From contig CM060900.1 in NCBI GenBank assembly GCA_030762935.1, forward strand, positions 435,662,259 through 435,726,258: a DNA stretch of 64,000 nt, written 5' to 3'. Origin of the DNA: Hymenopus coronatus (lineage: Eukaryota; Arthropoda; Insecta; Mantodea; Hymenopodidae). Below, in pieces: positions 11,204 through 21,660 of the stretch (positions are counted from its first letter, which is position 1; every line of letters begins with the position of its first letter). Made by a program: the position numbers and the translations under genes. The notes below the pieces were generated by a model, which was not told the DNA's origin, ran no database searches, and saw only the letters and a list, made by a program, of their open reading frames with translations.

Positions 11204-11690
11204 GGATCCTACACGGAAGATACTCCAGGTACACTTAAGTAGGTATATGCTAGAAAACTTCACTCCGGAAGCCAGAGAAGATGATACTGAGAGACACGAA
11301 AAATTGAAGAGGCTAACAGAAGAACCATTGGACACACATGATGACAAGGAATTTACAACTACAGAAATACTAAGAAAATTCAACTCAAAAAAGTTACCAG
11401 AAGAAGATAGGATTACTAGTGAAATTGTATTAAATGCTTTCCGGACCTTCCCATGTTTCTTAAAAGCAATATATAATCAATGTTTCAAATGCAGACCGTT
11501 CCCTGAAACATGGAACAAATCAGTTATAATTCGTATATTAAAGCCAGATAAAGATGATAGCAAAACTATAACAATATACGACCAATCAACTTGCTGAATA
11601 TATGCGGAAACGTTCTAGAAAAATTAATGATAAACAGGGCGATGATCCGGACGGCTTCGTGTAATCTGACTAACACAGTCACCCAATGCA
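10860..11690 (+). pseudogene. R1-like non-LTR reverse transcriptase fragment
   Basis: Plus-strand segments read in the order expected between endonuclease and RT of R1-clade elements. NQIPWWTIKL near 10890 resembles the usual PWW block. SWKEFCNATNGTNPWTAVYK lies near 11060. YMLENFTPEAREDD lies near 11250, followed by EFTTTEILRKFNSKKLPEEDRIT and the RT entry region FPETWNKSVIIRILKPDKDD near 11500. A 4-bp insertion near 11240 changes frame, a further shift occurs near 11580, and the frame then decays. An A40 run interrupts the coding sequence. Downstream RT motifs, including the catalytic YxDD, are missing, so this is a truncated dead copy. Confidence 0.7.
11163..11202 (+). repeat. Homopolymer A40 inside an RT-derived frame
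   Basis: Forty consecutive A bases sit between the R1-like blocks TWAVYK and NGSYTEDTPGTLK. The run replaces or expands a Lys-rich position. Confidence 0.95.
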
Positions 11691-11895
11691 GCCTTCTGGT
11701 TTATGTTGCCTATATTTTTATCGGGTTCTATATATGAATGGCCTCTTACAAGAATTGAAGAGTTACCGAATTGAGTCATTATTTTACAGTGCAGAGGTAG
11801 TGAAGGAAACCGGTTACAGTAAAGCTTTTATTATGTCCCGCACACAAGTCCATGAAAACATTCAGCTGTCTAACATTTTCACTGAGGAAGCTATC

Positions 11896-12930
11896 TCAGT
11901 AATGTTGTAGGAAAGAACAGTCATCGTTGCCAGCCTTTCTTCCAACAGTTTCATTATAAAAGTACAAAACATCATCATCATTATTTGAAAGTTGGTATAT
12001 ATTCAGCATGTGTATGCTTAGTTGACCCTTGTAATACACATCCTTAGTTGTGAGATCAGGGCATTGGAAGTGTTTCATATAATTCACGCATATTGCTTTA
12101 TAATCTATTTCTTTCTTGTCTTTGCATTTTGATGCTCGTTTTCTATGACAAAAAATTTGGTCTACATTGTGCAATCTCAGTATCTTTTGGTCCTTGATCT
12201 GAAGTATTCAGCACATTGTTTTTATGTTCTGCCTGTAATGCCTTGATTTTGACCTTAGTTGTATCACACTGGGAACCAATATCCTTCCTTAGATACCTAA
12301 AAGAAAAATGATATTTCGTTTGAAAAATATTTCTGTAATACTCATAGCTGCATGGTTATATGGATATTTTTCTAAGTACATCTTATGCAGCTTACTGATA
12401 TTGAGGTCCTCACTAAGATAGATATTGCTTGATTTCTTCAGTAATAGTGTGGTTTAACTCCCTTAAGTGAGTTAAATGCTCATATACGTGGTCAACAATA
12501 TCTTGAGGTTTAGCACGTTTTCCCTTATGTTGTCCTCCTCTGTTATCTATAGGAGCTACAACAGGAGCTGTGAGTGGGTGTTTAAGTGTATTAATTACTT
12601 GTATTGTTACACCAAATATAGCAATAAAATCTTTATGACACACAGCAACTTCATACATTTATCACTTCTCAAAATCCTAACCTTGTAACTGTACTCTTTA
12701 AAATGTGTACTATCTCTTTCATGTTTTCTTGCTTTTTTCTGTTCTGGATGGGAAGAACAGTTATCAATCCATTTAGATATATGCTCTATTTATTTTATAA
12801 GCCAGAAGAATGAATTTTGTCATAAGTTTGCTTCTTTCCTCAGCAGCTACAACCTCAAAATGCTTCAGTCGCTTACTACTACAAGGAACATTTCTCTAAT
12901 CCTCTTACTTGCATCTGCAACTGAGCCGAG
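11896..12930 (-). pseudogene. Unclassified transposase-like relic
   Basis: Three minus-strand blocks follow one another. The N-terminal one (12658-12413) contains DNRGGQHKGKRAKPQDIVDHV, typical of a widespread family of insect transposon-encoded proteins where a (S/N)RG(K/G)H segment precedes a helical region. A Lys-rich linker lies at 12300-12180. The last block (12174-11896) carries FQCPDLTTKDVYYKGQLS and YNETVGRKAGND, consistent with the start of the DDE-like domain in that family. Frame changes and stops separate the blocks, and the acidic catalytic residues are not all identifiable. The assignment comes from remembered family patterns, so it is moderate. Confidence 0.5.
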
Positions 12931-13360
12931 CTTTCGATGTTCGGTAGTATTCTCGGCATATCTGATTCATATTGTGCATACCCCTCTTGCTCTTCTTCAC
13001 TTTAATCACTCTTCATTGTAGCAATGAACCCACGTGGTCGTGACGTAAAACGGCCGCTACAGCTCTCTCTAGTCGCATTCCAAAACTGGGAAAATCAAAT
13101 TGGAAGGAATTCTAGCCAAAGTGCTTGATTTTTATTCCAAATTGCTTGAAATTTGTTGTTTATCGAAAACGTACAGGTTGACTGCTTAAGAACTTCCAAC
13201 GAATTGGAAGTAGAAGTAGCTTCGGTTTAGAAAAGTCTCTCTATCAAAGATTGATTTTGACTAATCTGCATTTTGTTGATAGAATTCACAGATTACGTTG
13301 GCTAAGCTGGAAAGCATATGAAAATAGTGTCATTGGTCAATAAGAAACAAAAGAATGCAT

Positions 13361-13551
13361 TCTCGTTCTCGGTCCGCGCCGTGACCGAGCGGACCACTCG
13401 CCTCTCACCTAGGCGGCTTTCCTCCGGGTTCTACGGTTTCCCCCGCCATCACATTAAACCGATACTCAATCTTCATTCCATATGTCATCACCTGCGATGT
13501 CATAGCAGCTAAAGTGGGCGTTAAACACTCTCCAAAAAAATCTCGTTCTCG
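13361..13551 (+). mobile_element. SINE-B copy with perfect 11-bp target-site duplication
   Basis: TCTCGTTCTCG occurs at 13361-13371 and again at 13541-13551. Between them is a 169-bp element with an A-box-like GTGACCGAGCGG, a body containing CGGTTTCCCCCGCCAT, the end GGGCGTTAAACACTC and an A7 tail. The same body and end occur in inverted form at 15.53-15.76 kb. The B box is not clearly preserved. Confidence 0.85.
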
Positions 13552-14159
13552 TTACCGGGTTGTTGTGGAAGAACATTTTAATGCTGCCTAGCTTCCCGTT
13601 TTCGGTCTCGTTCTGGTTACCTCCACCGGTGTGTTCTGAAGCAGCCTTATGACCTATTCTAATGACTGGGGCCCATATTTCGAAAACTTTGTATATTTTT
13701 TTGATGATAGTTGGGCTATTCTCAGTTGAATATAGGTTCGTAATGTATTATAAGGTATGAAATCAACCCATTTTATTGGTCTTTTTTTGTTGTTGCATTT
13801 TTCGACATTTTGGAGGACAGTGGAATTTGTTATTGTTTAATAGCATTTTAGGTCATGTTATCACAAAAGTAAACGTTTTTGTCATTTTTCACTAGTTTTA
13901 ATGCATTTCTTTAAAAAGTCTACCTTTTAGTTTCAAGACTTCTCATGTTTAATAAGCAATTATATTTTCTTGGGAATACGCAGTAACCCTTGTGATATGC
14001 TTTTGTTTCAAAGTGGACTTATCCAGCTGCAAGGAATGCTATTATGTGGGAGTATTTTCTAAGGGTCTTGCAAACATCTTTTCAGCAGGAAGCAGGAATT
14101 AAAGGGCATGCAGTAAGCAATTGCCTGTTGCATTGCAACCTGCTATTTCTAAGGATCCT
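13552..14159. other. No recognised feature
   Basis: AT-rich sequence; no gene or known repeat seen. Confidence 0.4.
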
Positions 14160-14640
14160 TCAGTAGCTTAACTTTTATATTTGTATATTTTAGTCAGTTT
14201 TTCACGGGCTGTTCGTGAGTGAAGTAAAGAGTAAGTATGTCACACGTGAAACTAAAGCGGTTTGTATCGAAATATGGCGACACTGTATTTACAATGGTGG
14301 TATTCTATACTGCAAAATCTGCGACGTTAAAATAGCAGCAGAGAAGAGATTCGCCATTGAACAACGTGTCAAAAGAGAAAAACACAAACGAGGACTAGAA
14401 GCACAAGGGAAAAGAGCAGCGCAACAGATGCTGCTGGAACAGGGAATTCGCAATTTTACGAGGAGTTGTGTGAAACCTTTTCTTTCAGCAAAAATACTAT
14501 TCAGTAAGTTGAACAATGATGCTTTCCACAATTTTCTAGAGAAATATACTGTAAAATCTGTTTATTTTGCCAGAATAGCTGAAGAAAAGGACCAAGTGAA
14601 AGTAAATATCAGTAGTTCAAGACAATCAATAAAGAATTGA
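14160..14640 (+). pseudogene. CGGBP1-like / hAT-type BED zinc-finger frame
   Basis: An uninterrupted frame of about 140 codons contains LYCKICDVKIAAEKRF followed by VKREKHKRG. This is the pattern of the BED-like finger of CGGBP1-type proteins and related hAT transposases, which bind DNA through two Cys and two His. Numbering from the GTG at 14215, Cys33, Cys36 and His57 are present, but the residue expected to be the first His is Arg51, so the site is incomplete. The first ATG lies only at codon 72, after the finger, so the frame is probably not expressed as a protein. It stops just before a copia relic. It could be a captured or domesticated fragment, but decay is simpler. Confidence 0.6.
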
Positions 14641-14649
14641 AGTCTGAAG

Positions 14650-16155
14650 GAGAACTGTGCATAGGAATTAGTTGAACGTCCGGAAGGTGTAAAAGTCTTG
14701 AAAAATCGATGAGCTCTTCGCTAGAGAAAGGAAAATTCCGTTTCAAGGTTCGACAAGTACTCAAAAGATTAGTACAAAAACAAGGAGCTGATTATGAAGA
14801 AACATGCATTCCCGTTGCATATTAAGATACCATTCGGACACTGTTAGCGGTGGCTGCTGCAGAGAATCTGGAACTCGACCAATTTGACATTAAAATAGTT
14901 TTTCTGAATGACACACTTGAAGCACATTCGTACATGGAACAGCTGGAGGGGTTTGAAGATAGCACTTGACGAATGTGTCTATTGCAGAGGAGTCTGCATG
15001 ATCTCAAACTATCATCACATTGCTGGAACAAACGTTTCAAGAAATTTATAGGAAAAGAACAATAGAACAGAAATTGAAGAGTTCCCAAAATTGCTATAGC
15101 AGGAATTATATGCAACACAAGGATCTCTCGCGAATTTCCTGAGTATGAAAATACGGAAGAATGAAGATGGATCGACATCAATAAATCAATAACAATATAG
15201 GAGAAAAAACCCATAAGAGATTTGGAATGGACGAGTCGAATGCACGAAGAAAGGGATGTCAGAGAGAAGAGCACATCCAAGATTCCTTATTGTGAGGCAT
15301 TAGGTTGCCTTCTGTATTTTACTGCAGCTTTATGCCCGGACGTTGCTTTTGCAGCGAAGAAAGGAGCTTGAGCTATGGAAAGTCCTACAAGTCCAGATTG
15401 GAAACGAGTGAAACGCATGTTGAGACATCTGAAGTGTACAGTAGACTACAGAATCACCTACAAGAAAAAGGAGTGATGCCGACTACGTCGGTGACAAGGA
15501 TACGAAACGGTCAACAAAACGTGTTTTTATAGTGTTTAACGCCCGCGTTTACTACTTGTGGCACCGCAGGCGATGTCACTGATGATACATGGAATAAAGA
15601 TGGAGTACCGGTGGAATGCAATGGCGGGGGAAACCGGATAACACGGAGAAAATTCGCCCGGGCGCTACTTTGTCCACCAGTGCGGTTGCTTGGGATCGAA
15701 CCCATACCGTCTATGTGAGAGGCGAGTGATTTAACAAGTCGGCCACGACGCAGCTCCCAACACGTGGTGTCGTAACTATCATTCATGAAGCTACATCGTA
15801 GTTCGTCAGTTGCGAAGATCAGTAGCAACTTCAACCACTGAAGCAGAAATAGTAGCAGCAAGTGAAGGAGCGAAGGAGCTGATCTGGTTGAAAAAGTTGC
15901 TAAATGAATTATCTGGAATTGTGGTCAAGACAAATCTCTTACGCTTTACGTTGCCAATGTTGGTGTTGTGAAGCTTTCCAAAAAAATCCAGCATATAATT
16001 AAAAAATGGAAGCACATAGAGGTTAGGCATTTCTATGTCAGGAAACAATTTTGGATGGATATCTTAGACAGGAGCACGTCGAGGGAGCACACCAATTAGC
16101 TGATTTGTTGACCAAGACATTGGAAAGGGTCCAATTTGAGATGTGTGATTTGGAG
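14650..16155 (+). pseudogene. Decayed Ty1/copia retrotransposon (RT and RNase H)
   Basis: Plus-strand fragments appear in copia pol order. Near 14770-14960 is the RT entry region, with YEETC and an AAAENLELDQFDIK block that in copia precedes the first catalytic motif. Near 15296-15360 is the EALGCLLYF and CPDVAFA block. Near 15395-15520 is the DWKRVKRMLRHLK block leading into RNase H. Near 15840-15930 is STTEAEIVAASEGAKELIW, a hallmark of copia RNase H. Near 16015-16130 are the HIEVRHF-like and QLADLLTKTL-like end blocks. Many frameshifts and stops are present and a SINE interrupts RNase H. Neither LTR could be delimited. Confidence 0.75.
15528..15760 (-). mobile_element. SINE-B copy inserted in the copia RNase H region
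   Basis: Read on the minus strand it starts with an A box TGGCCGACTTG (near 15745) and a B box GGTTCGATCCC (near 15698). The shared body CGGTTTCCCCCGCCAT (near 15630) and the end GGGCGTTAAACACT (near 15540) follow. Copia sequence resumes on both sides, so the SINE is the younger insertion. A clean TSD was not found. Confidence 0.8.
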
Positions 16156-16804
16156 TACAGAAATTAAATCTATGTAAAACTGTGCTATAATTTTGTGAAC
16201 CACTTTTCTTTTGAGAGAGGTATAAATATTAAGAGGAAAAGATTTAATATGTGGCATCATTTCTTTGGGCAATTTCGTGAACTATAAACTATGATGGCAA
16301 CACGTTGTTCATATATGTTTTTCCGCAGGGATTTTGTCACCAGCTAGAAGCTGTGAATGACAATGTTTTGTTGTGTAGCAAATACAATGTAGTTGTACTT
16401 AAACATAAAAAATGCCAGTAACAAAAAGTTGTTTTTGTAAAAATAGTTATATATTATATAATGTAATAAACATATATTATACTTAACATATAAGTAATCG
16501 ACCCTTGGAGGAGTTGCCACTGTTGGGGGGCGAGTCCCCAGTTGGCAGTTAGGGGAGTACCTACCAGATATGAGTGGCAGGAGGGAAATAAAACACACCG
16601 ATATCAACTGGAGGCATAGAGCAAATTATGTTCTAAATGGCTTCTAATCGAATCACTTCAGGGTCACCTGCTGGCTGACTGTTGTAGCCATGGTATCACG
16701 ATGTGGAAGAGGAATAGGAAGGTTGCTACATAGCTTTTCTTCCTTGAAGAAATTTGGTTTCAGGGAGTACAATGATGGTTGCTCCTGAATCAAAATATTT
16801 CGGA
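16156..16804. other. Unassigned; possible copia 3' region
   Basis: It contains a short segment at 16500-16620 that is less AT-rich, with GGGGGGCGAGTCCCC, which may belong to another repeat. No LTR partner was identified. Confidence 0.35.
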
Positions 16805-17145
16805 GGTAAAATGCGCCCCCATTCAGATCTCCGGGTGGAGAGTTTCAGGGGCAATTACGGACATTGAGCATAGCTCTGTATGGACCGGAGAAGAAATTGA
16901 TGAAAATTGAGAAGAAATATTTGGAGAATTTTGAGATGTAATGCTGAAGACGGATAGAAAATATAAAGTGGGCGGACATAGTGACAAATTAAGATGTTCT
17001 GAAAAAAGTGAGTGAGAAGAAATCAATTTTACACACAATTCGTAGGAGGAAAGCAAACTGGATAGAGCACATTCTAAAAATAAACTGACTTTGCATGACG
17101 TCATAGAAAGAAGCACGGAACAGTTAGACTCAGAAGAAGAATTCA
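16805..17145 (+). pseudogene. RTE-like non-LTR retrotransposon, RT C-terminal relic
   Basis: Plus-strand fragments resemble the post-RT region common in arthropod RTE/endonuclease-RT elements. They include a segment around RRNIWRILRCNAEDG near 16895, positionally equivalent to the usual FEMWCWRRM block. A KANWIEHIL-type block lies at about 17050-17080, followed by the LHDVIE-like stretch. Stops and frame changes are frequent. The retained region is about 110 codons. Confidence 0.6.
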
Positions 17146-18149
17146 ACTACCCTCCGTCTAGCCTTACTTCACCGGTAGTGTAAACAAAAGCAACAGGTTG
17201 CAATGACTAAGATTGGTTGCTGAACGTTTTACCGTTTTTCAGCCTCACAAGGCCTTTTAAATTGCCGAGTAAGTACAGAGATATCGTATTAAACTATGCA
17301 ATACCGCCTAAATAATACAGTATGAATAATTAAGGAACAAAACTTACTGATCATGTAATCATTATTTCTTTATGTAACAATGCCTATCCGTTGTGCAGTT
17401 CAACGGCTACTTATAGTCAGCAAGTAATGGCGGAAACATGTAATACCAGTGTGCTGAAACATAAGTAAAACAAGAATTATTCCTAGTGTTTTGTGAAAAG
17501 TACCCTACTTTTTCATTAAATAATACGCTTAGCTTACCGTGTGAATTTACTGGTGTTTCCGAAATCAGCATAAAGTATGAGAAACTTTTAAATTAGCCGA
17601 GTAAGTGACAGCCGAAATTGCTGTGAAAGTGCATCACACTTTTTCGGGAAGAACAAAGTAAGATCTGGAGGGAATAGTGGACATTGTCGTTGGCCCACTA
17701 ATTATCAATCTCTGTGATGATTCAAACAGCTCGATTTCAATTGCAAAACATATCCCGTATCTTGAAGGAGTGGGTCCGGTTCCATCTCCAGATTAGCTTT
17801 TCTGGTAAGTTACTGCACTTTAATTGTGAAAAAATTTGCAGTATATGGTTGTGCATATGTGAATGTCAAAATTCACAACAACAAAAAAGGTTAATCATTA
17901 TCTGTGAACAGTGAAAGCATATAGCCATTTTTTTTCCTGGCAAAGGATTTACAATTGTATGGCAGATGAATCAGCACATGTTGTGTGCACGTGGTTTCAC
18001 GGAAGAATACATTCTGATTTGTTAACATCGCCAGTGAGGTTAGGATTGACAGATATGTATTTATAGTTGTCCAAAAGCAGCATGTGGCTGCTAAAGATAT
18101 AGTCATACAATCATGGTTAAAATAGATATACATTCACACAGGTATACAT
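17146..18149. other. Unassigned stretch
   Basis: A short direct repeat is present (GCCGAGTAAGT near 17262 and near 17597). No gene is recognised. Confidence 0.4.
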
Positions 18150-19311
18150 AGGTAATGCGAAAGAATACTATATTGAGCAAATATGAAAAATGGAAGAATG
18201 AGAATGAAAAGGAGTGCATGGTAGTGAGAGAATGTATTTATCTAGGAGTTAAAATTGATAGTGGTGGCAATTGGGAAAAGCAAAAGAAATTTGCATTGGC
18301 AAAAGGAAAAGGAGCTTTATCAGCTATTAGAAGTTGCAAATACAAAGCACCTAATATAAATATTAGATGGTTAGAAAAAGTGTACAATATGGTGGTTGAG
18401 GCAAAAATGCTATATGGGATAGAAGTATGGGGATTAGAAGGAGGATGGGAAGGCATAGATGAGGTGCATAGGAAATTTTGCAAAGAAATACTGGGGTTAC
18501 CAAATGCAACTGTTAGGCAGGTAGCACAAATAGAGTTGGGTAGAGTGGCAAGTAAGGGAAAGATTATGGAAAGGGCATTGAAATTTTGGCATAGAATATT
18601 GAAATTGGAAGAAAGGAATTTGTTAAAACAGTTTTAGTATATCAAGAGAAAAGTTTAAAGAACAAGGGATGGGTAGACTGTCTTCGAAATAACCTGGAAA
18701 GTAGTGGGTTAGGGGAAATGTGGAGAAGAAGAGAAAATAATGTGAATAACTTCTGGAAGTTGGCAAGGAAAAGATTTGAGGATATAGAAATACAAAAAAT
18801 ATTTAGTGAAATAACTGAAAAGAGATCTTTAGTTTTCTATATACCAATGAAAGTCTCATGGGGAAGGGAAAAGTACATTGATGTGACAAATAAAGAGGAG
18901 CGAGAAGGTATTGCATGGCTGAAAGCAGGAGTATGGAGATTAAAAGGTTTAAGGAAAGGTATTCCACAAAATCAATGTCCTATATGTGGCGGAAATGAAG
19001 ATATGGAGCACATTTTATTTAAATGTAAAGGGACTGAAATTTGGAGAAAAGAGTATATTAATAAGAAATGGGTTAAAATAGATAGAAATGTAGTAGTAGT
19101 TGAAATGTTTCAAAAAGATAGTAAGAAGATTGGACAATTCTTATGCAAAGTGAAAAATAAATGGATATGGACAGTAAATAGACAAAATGGTGTAATAACT
19201 AGAATTAATAAACTATTGTAAAATATGAGTATGACCGGTAAAGAGCCAGGGCTGAACACCGGTCATATTCACCTGTATAAAGCTTAGCATAAATAAATAA
19301 ATAAAAAAAAA
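18150..19311 (+). mobile_element. nLTR-1 non-LTR retrotransposon, best 3' end in the window
   Basis: Two plus-strand frames, 18155-18637 and 18718-19221, encode the end of ORF2 and are separated by one frameshift/stop near 18637. The first starts just after the RT core, with ECIYLGVKIDSGGNWEKQ, the usual thumb-region YLGV block, and continues with MLYGIEVWG. The second ends in a zinc-knuckle-like CPICGGNEDMEHILFKC (CX2CX7HX4C), as in many non-LTR ORF2 C-termini. The stop at 19219-19221 is followed by a short 3' UTR with a stem-loop and a TAAA-type tail (19289-19311). It is 5'-truncated, as usual for target-primed insertion. Relatives lie at 1-720, 29.3-29.9 and 60.1-60.5 kb. The clade is not determined. 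Confidence 0.8.
19230..19267 (+). other. 3'-UTR stem-loop of nLTR-1
   Basis: TATGACCGGT (19230-19239) and ACCGGTCATA (19258-19267) are perfectly complementary, leaving an 18-nt loop. It lies 9 nt after the ORF2 stop and 21 nt before the TAAA tail, where a reverse transcriptase recognition structure would be expected. Confidence 0.85.
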
Positions 19312-19326
19312 TTTACAGCAAAAACA

Positions 19327-19840
19327 TTATGTCTTAAATAAAATTAAGTGATTTTGAATTTTGCTCAGCCTAAAATATGGCATTTCTAAATTATTGTTTC
19401 TAGTGTTGTAATTGCGTATAGTGTGTCTGGAAGGTAAGGCTTTGTAGTTTTCTCTTATGTATAGTGGACAAGTAAGCATATAAAGACAAGGCACAGTTAG
19501 AATTTTGAGTTCTTTAAAATAGGTTATACATGATTCCATATCTTTAGATTTTTAGTATGAGGAATAGCTTTCTTTTGCCACTTGAAGAAGTGTTAGCTCC
19601 ACTTGCATTACCCCATAGTAAAATTCTATAACAAAGATGAGAGTGCAACAACGCATAATACACATTCAACGATGATTTCTCAGTAATTCAAAATTTTAAT
19701 CTGTTAAGCATGCACATGATCTTGCCAGTTTAGAGCAAAGTTTGTTTGTATGTACATCCCCGTTTAATCTAATATCTAGATGTATTCCTAGTAGCTTTAG
19801 AATATTTAATACCTACTAGACAATTTAAGGTAAAAGCGGA
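19327..19840 (-). pseudogene. CR1-like RT C-terminal fragment
   Basis: Minus-strand segments read in the order seen after the YxDD motif of CR1-group elements. They are LGIHLDIRLNGDVHTNKLCSKLA-like sequence near 19790, a CRVVALSSLL-like stretch, WQKKAIPHTKN near 19590, then YFKELKILTVPCLYM and HTIRNYNTRNNNL in the open segment 19539-19327. Frames shift several times. It faces the nLTR-1 copy tail to tail. Confidence 0.65.
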
Positions 19841-20530
19841 AATACTGAATGCTGGAGGAAGACGCAGAGGATAGAAATCGATGGATAAGAAAGTTCATGT
19901 ACCAATTTTAGGACCTGCTGAAAGGTAGATAGGTTTAATATATCTCCACTTTTATTTTAGGGGTCTTTAATCCAAATGTCGGAGTTAACAAATTATTGTT
20001 TCGGACAGATCATATAAACGGCATACTACATCACCTCATTGCTATGCCACTGTAGTCACAAATAATGCTTACGTTTGTACCAGTTTTTAAGGTGGAATAA
20101 CTTTTATCATAAATGGAGGGAAAGATTACCCGAGATTTCTGTGTAATTTAATACGAAGAACAATCCATTGCTTATAGTTCACTGGCAAGGCCAAAGTTGT
20201 AGCTGCAAGAAGGACATATTTCCGAGTCGGATATGTGGCATACCTGCTCGATATTCAGATGTTCTCGCTAAAGTAAATGCGGTTAATGTACTGCTGCAAT
20301 ATATTTAAACAGTGAACAGCAAAGGATTTTTGCGTACAATGCTTCGATTGCATTTATTTCCGCGTATGTCGAAATTTCGTAAAATGAAAACGTGGACTAG
20401 TACAGTTGTTGGTGCAAGATCCTTAAGAAGACGAGATAACCGAGATAATATATACAAGTGGAAGACACATGTTGCTTCAGTATGCATGTGCTTCTCGGCA
20501 ATTCTTTGACGGAGTTACGTATTTTGAAAT
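19841..20530. other. Unassigned; upstream region of cytochrome b5
   Basis: No repeat recognised. It should hold the promoter and 5' UTR of the cytochrome b5 frame. An ATATTTAAAC at about 20300 and TATATACAAG near 20450 are TATA-like, but without transcript data neither can be called. Confidence 0.35.
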
Positions 20531-20866
20531 ATGGAAACTTCAAAAGAGGTAGAAGTAAATGGAAGCACGAAACACTACAGTCTACAGGATGTGAAAAGTC
20601 ATAGGACTAAAGATTCAGCTTGGATAGTTTATAAAAATGCGGTATTTGACGTAACGAACTTCCTTGATAATCACCCTGGTGGACCAGAAATTTTACTGGA
20701 TGTGTGTGGCACCGATGCCACAGCTGCATTTGACGACGTGGGACACTCCGATCATGCCTACAATCTGCTCAAGGGTTATAAAATTGGAGAACTTGATGTG
20801 GTTGAAAGTGTGGGCAACAAAGGCAGCAACCCTCCAAAGAAGTGTTTAACATGTGCTATTTTCTAA
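20531..20866 (+). CDS. Cytochrome b5 (111 aa, CaaX-like C-terminus, no membrane anchor)
   Basis: Cytochrome b5 is a small heme electron carrier that supplies electrons to desaturases, P450s and other oxidases. The fold's hallmarks are all present: WIVY at 31-34, FDVTNFLDNHPGG at 39-51 with axial His48, and the second axial His72 in DVGHSDHAYNLLKGYKIG. Residues 1-90 match the domain length. Unlike the usual microsomal form, there is no hydrophobic tail. The protein ends in a Lys-Lys-Cys stretch and CAIF, which fits a CaaX prenylation box with a nearby extra Cys. The start is supported by an in-frame TGA at 20525-20527, A at -3 and G at +4. The whole frame lacks introns, so it is either a compact gene, a last exon that happens to hold it all, or a retrogene. 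It shows no disabling change. Confidence 0.9.
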   Translation: METSKEVEVNGSTKHYSLQDVKSHRTKDSAWIVYKNAVFDVTNFLDNHPGGPEILLDVCGTDATAAFDDVGHSDHAYNLLKGYKIGELDVVESVGNKGSNPPKKCLTCAIF

Positions 20867-21660
20867 TGGTAATTATGGACATAGGATCTTACAAGCCTAG
20901 CGTTTGCATGAGCATGCCATTAGCTATTTTTGTTTACAGTGCTCTCTACTTTCTAACCATCTTTTTCAGCTTATTAGCGAATTACAATAAAACGTTTCAT
21001 TTATTATTTGAAGTTTAGACCGACATGTAGCATTAACACTAGGTAGTTGTTAACCTAATGAAGAATGGTTTAAGCAAAGTAGTTGCACAGTAGTTTTGAA
21101 ATATTACATGTAGTAGTTGCACAATAGCTGCTGTTTATTGGTAGTTATGTTACTATTGGAAACATACACTCTAGTTTGTGTGATAATGAAGTGCTTTATT
21201 AACTCTCACCTGGAAAGGAATAACAGTGTATGGTATGACATGAAATGCAGTTCACTAGGGATAGTGTTTTAGTAGATAAGGCATAAAATCCATTGGTAGA
21301 TGTTGCAATGACTTAGGACTATTGAGTTGTTTTGTGAAGTGCATAAGACTTATGCAGAGAGGCTAGTGGTGTAACAGATATTCTGCTTTCTTTGTTTTCT
21401 GTGTTTATATGAAAGAAAAGTGAGTTATTAACATTTATATCCACAAAAATGAAAAATACTTTAGGAAGATTGTAAAGTTAAACCAACACTACATAATGGT
21501 CTGTGCTTTTAAGATTCACTTTGTCTAGTTTGATTATTATTTATTTTATTTGCGTTTTCATGTTTCTGGAGGCACATATTGTTATTATTAGTGTAGGTAT
21601 GCAGTCATTGTTATTTTTTGTATATTACATCTGGTAAAAGTTTACTTTGAATAAAGAATG
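20867..21660 (+). other. Candidate cytochrome b5 3' UTR with poly(A) signals
   Basis: AATAAA occurs at 20986-20991 and 21650-21655 on the coding strand. Either could end the transcript. No repeat is recognised in between. Confidence 0.45.
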
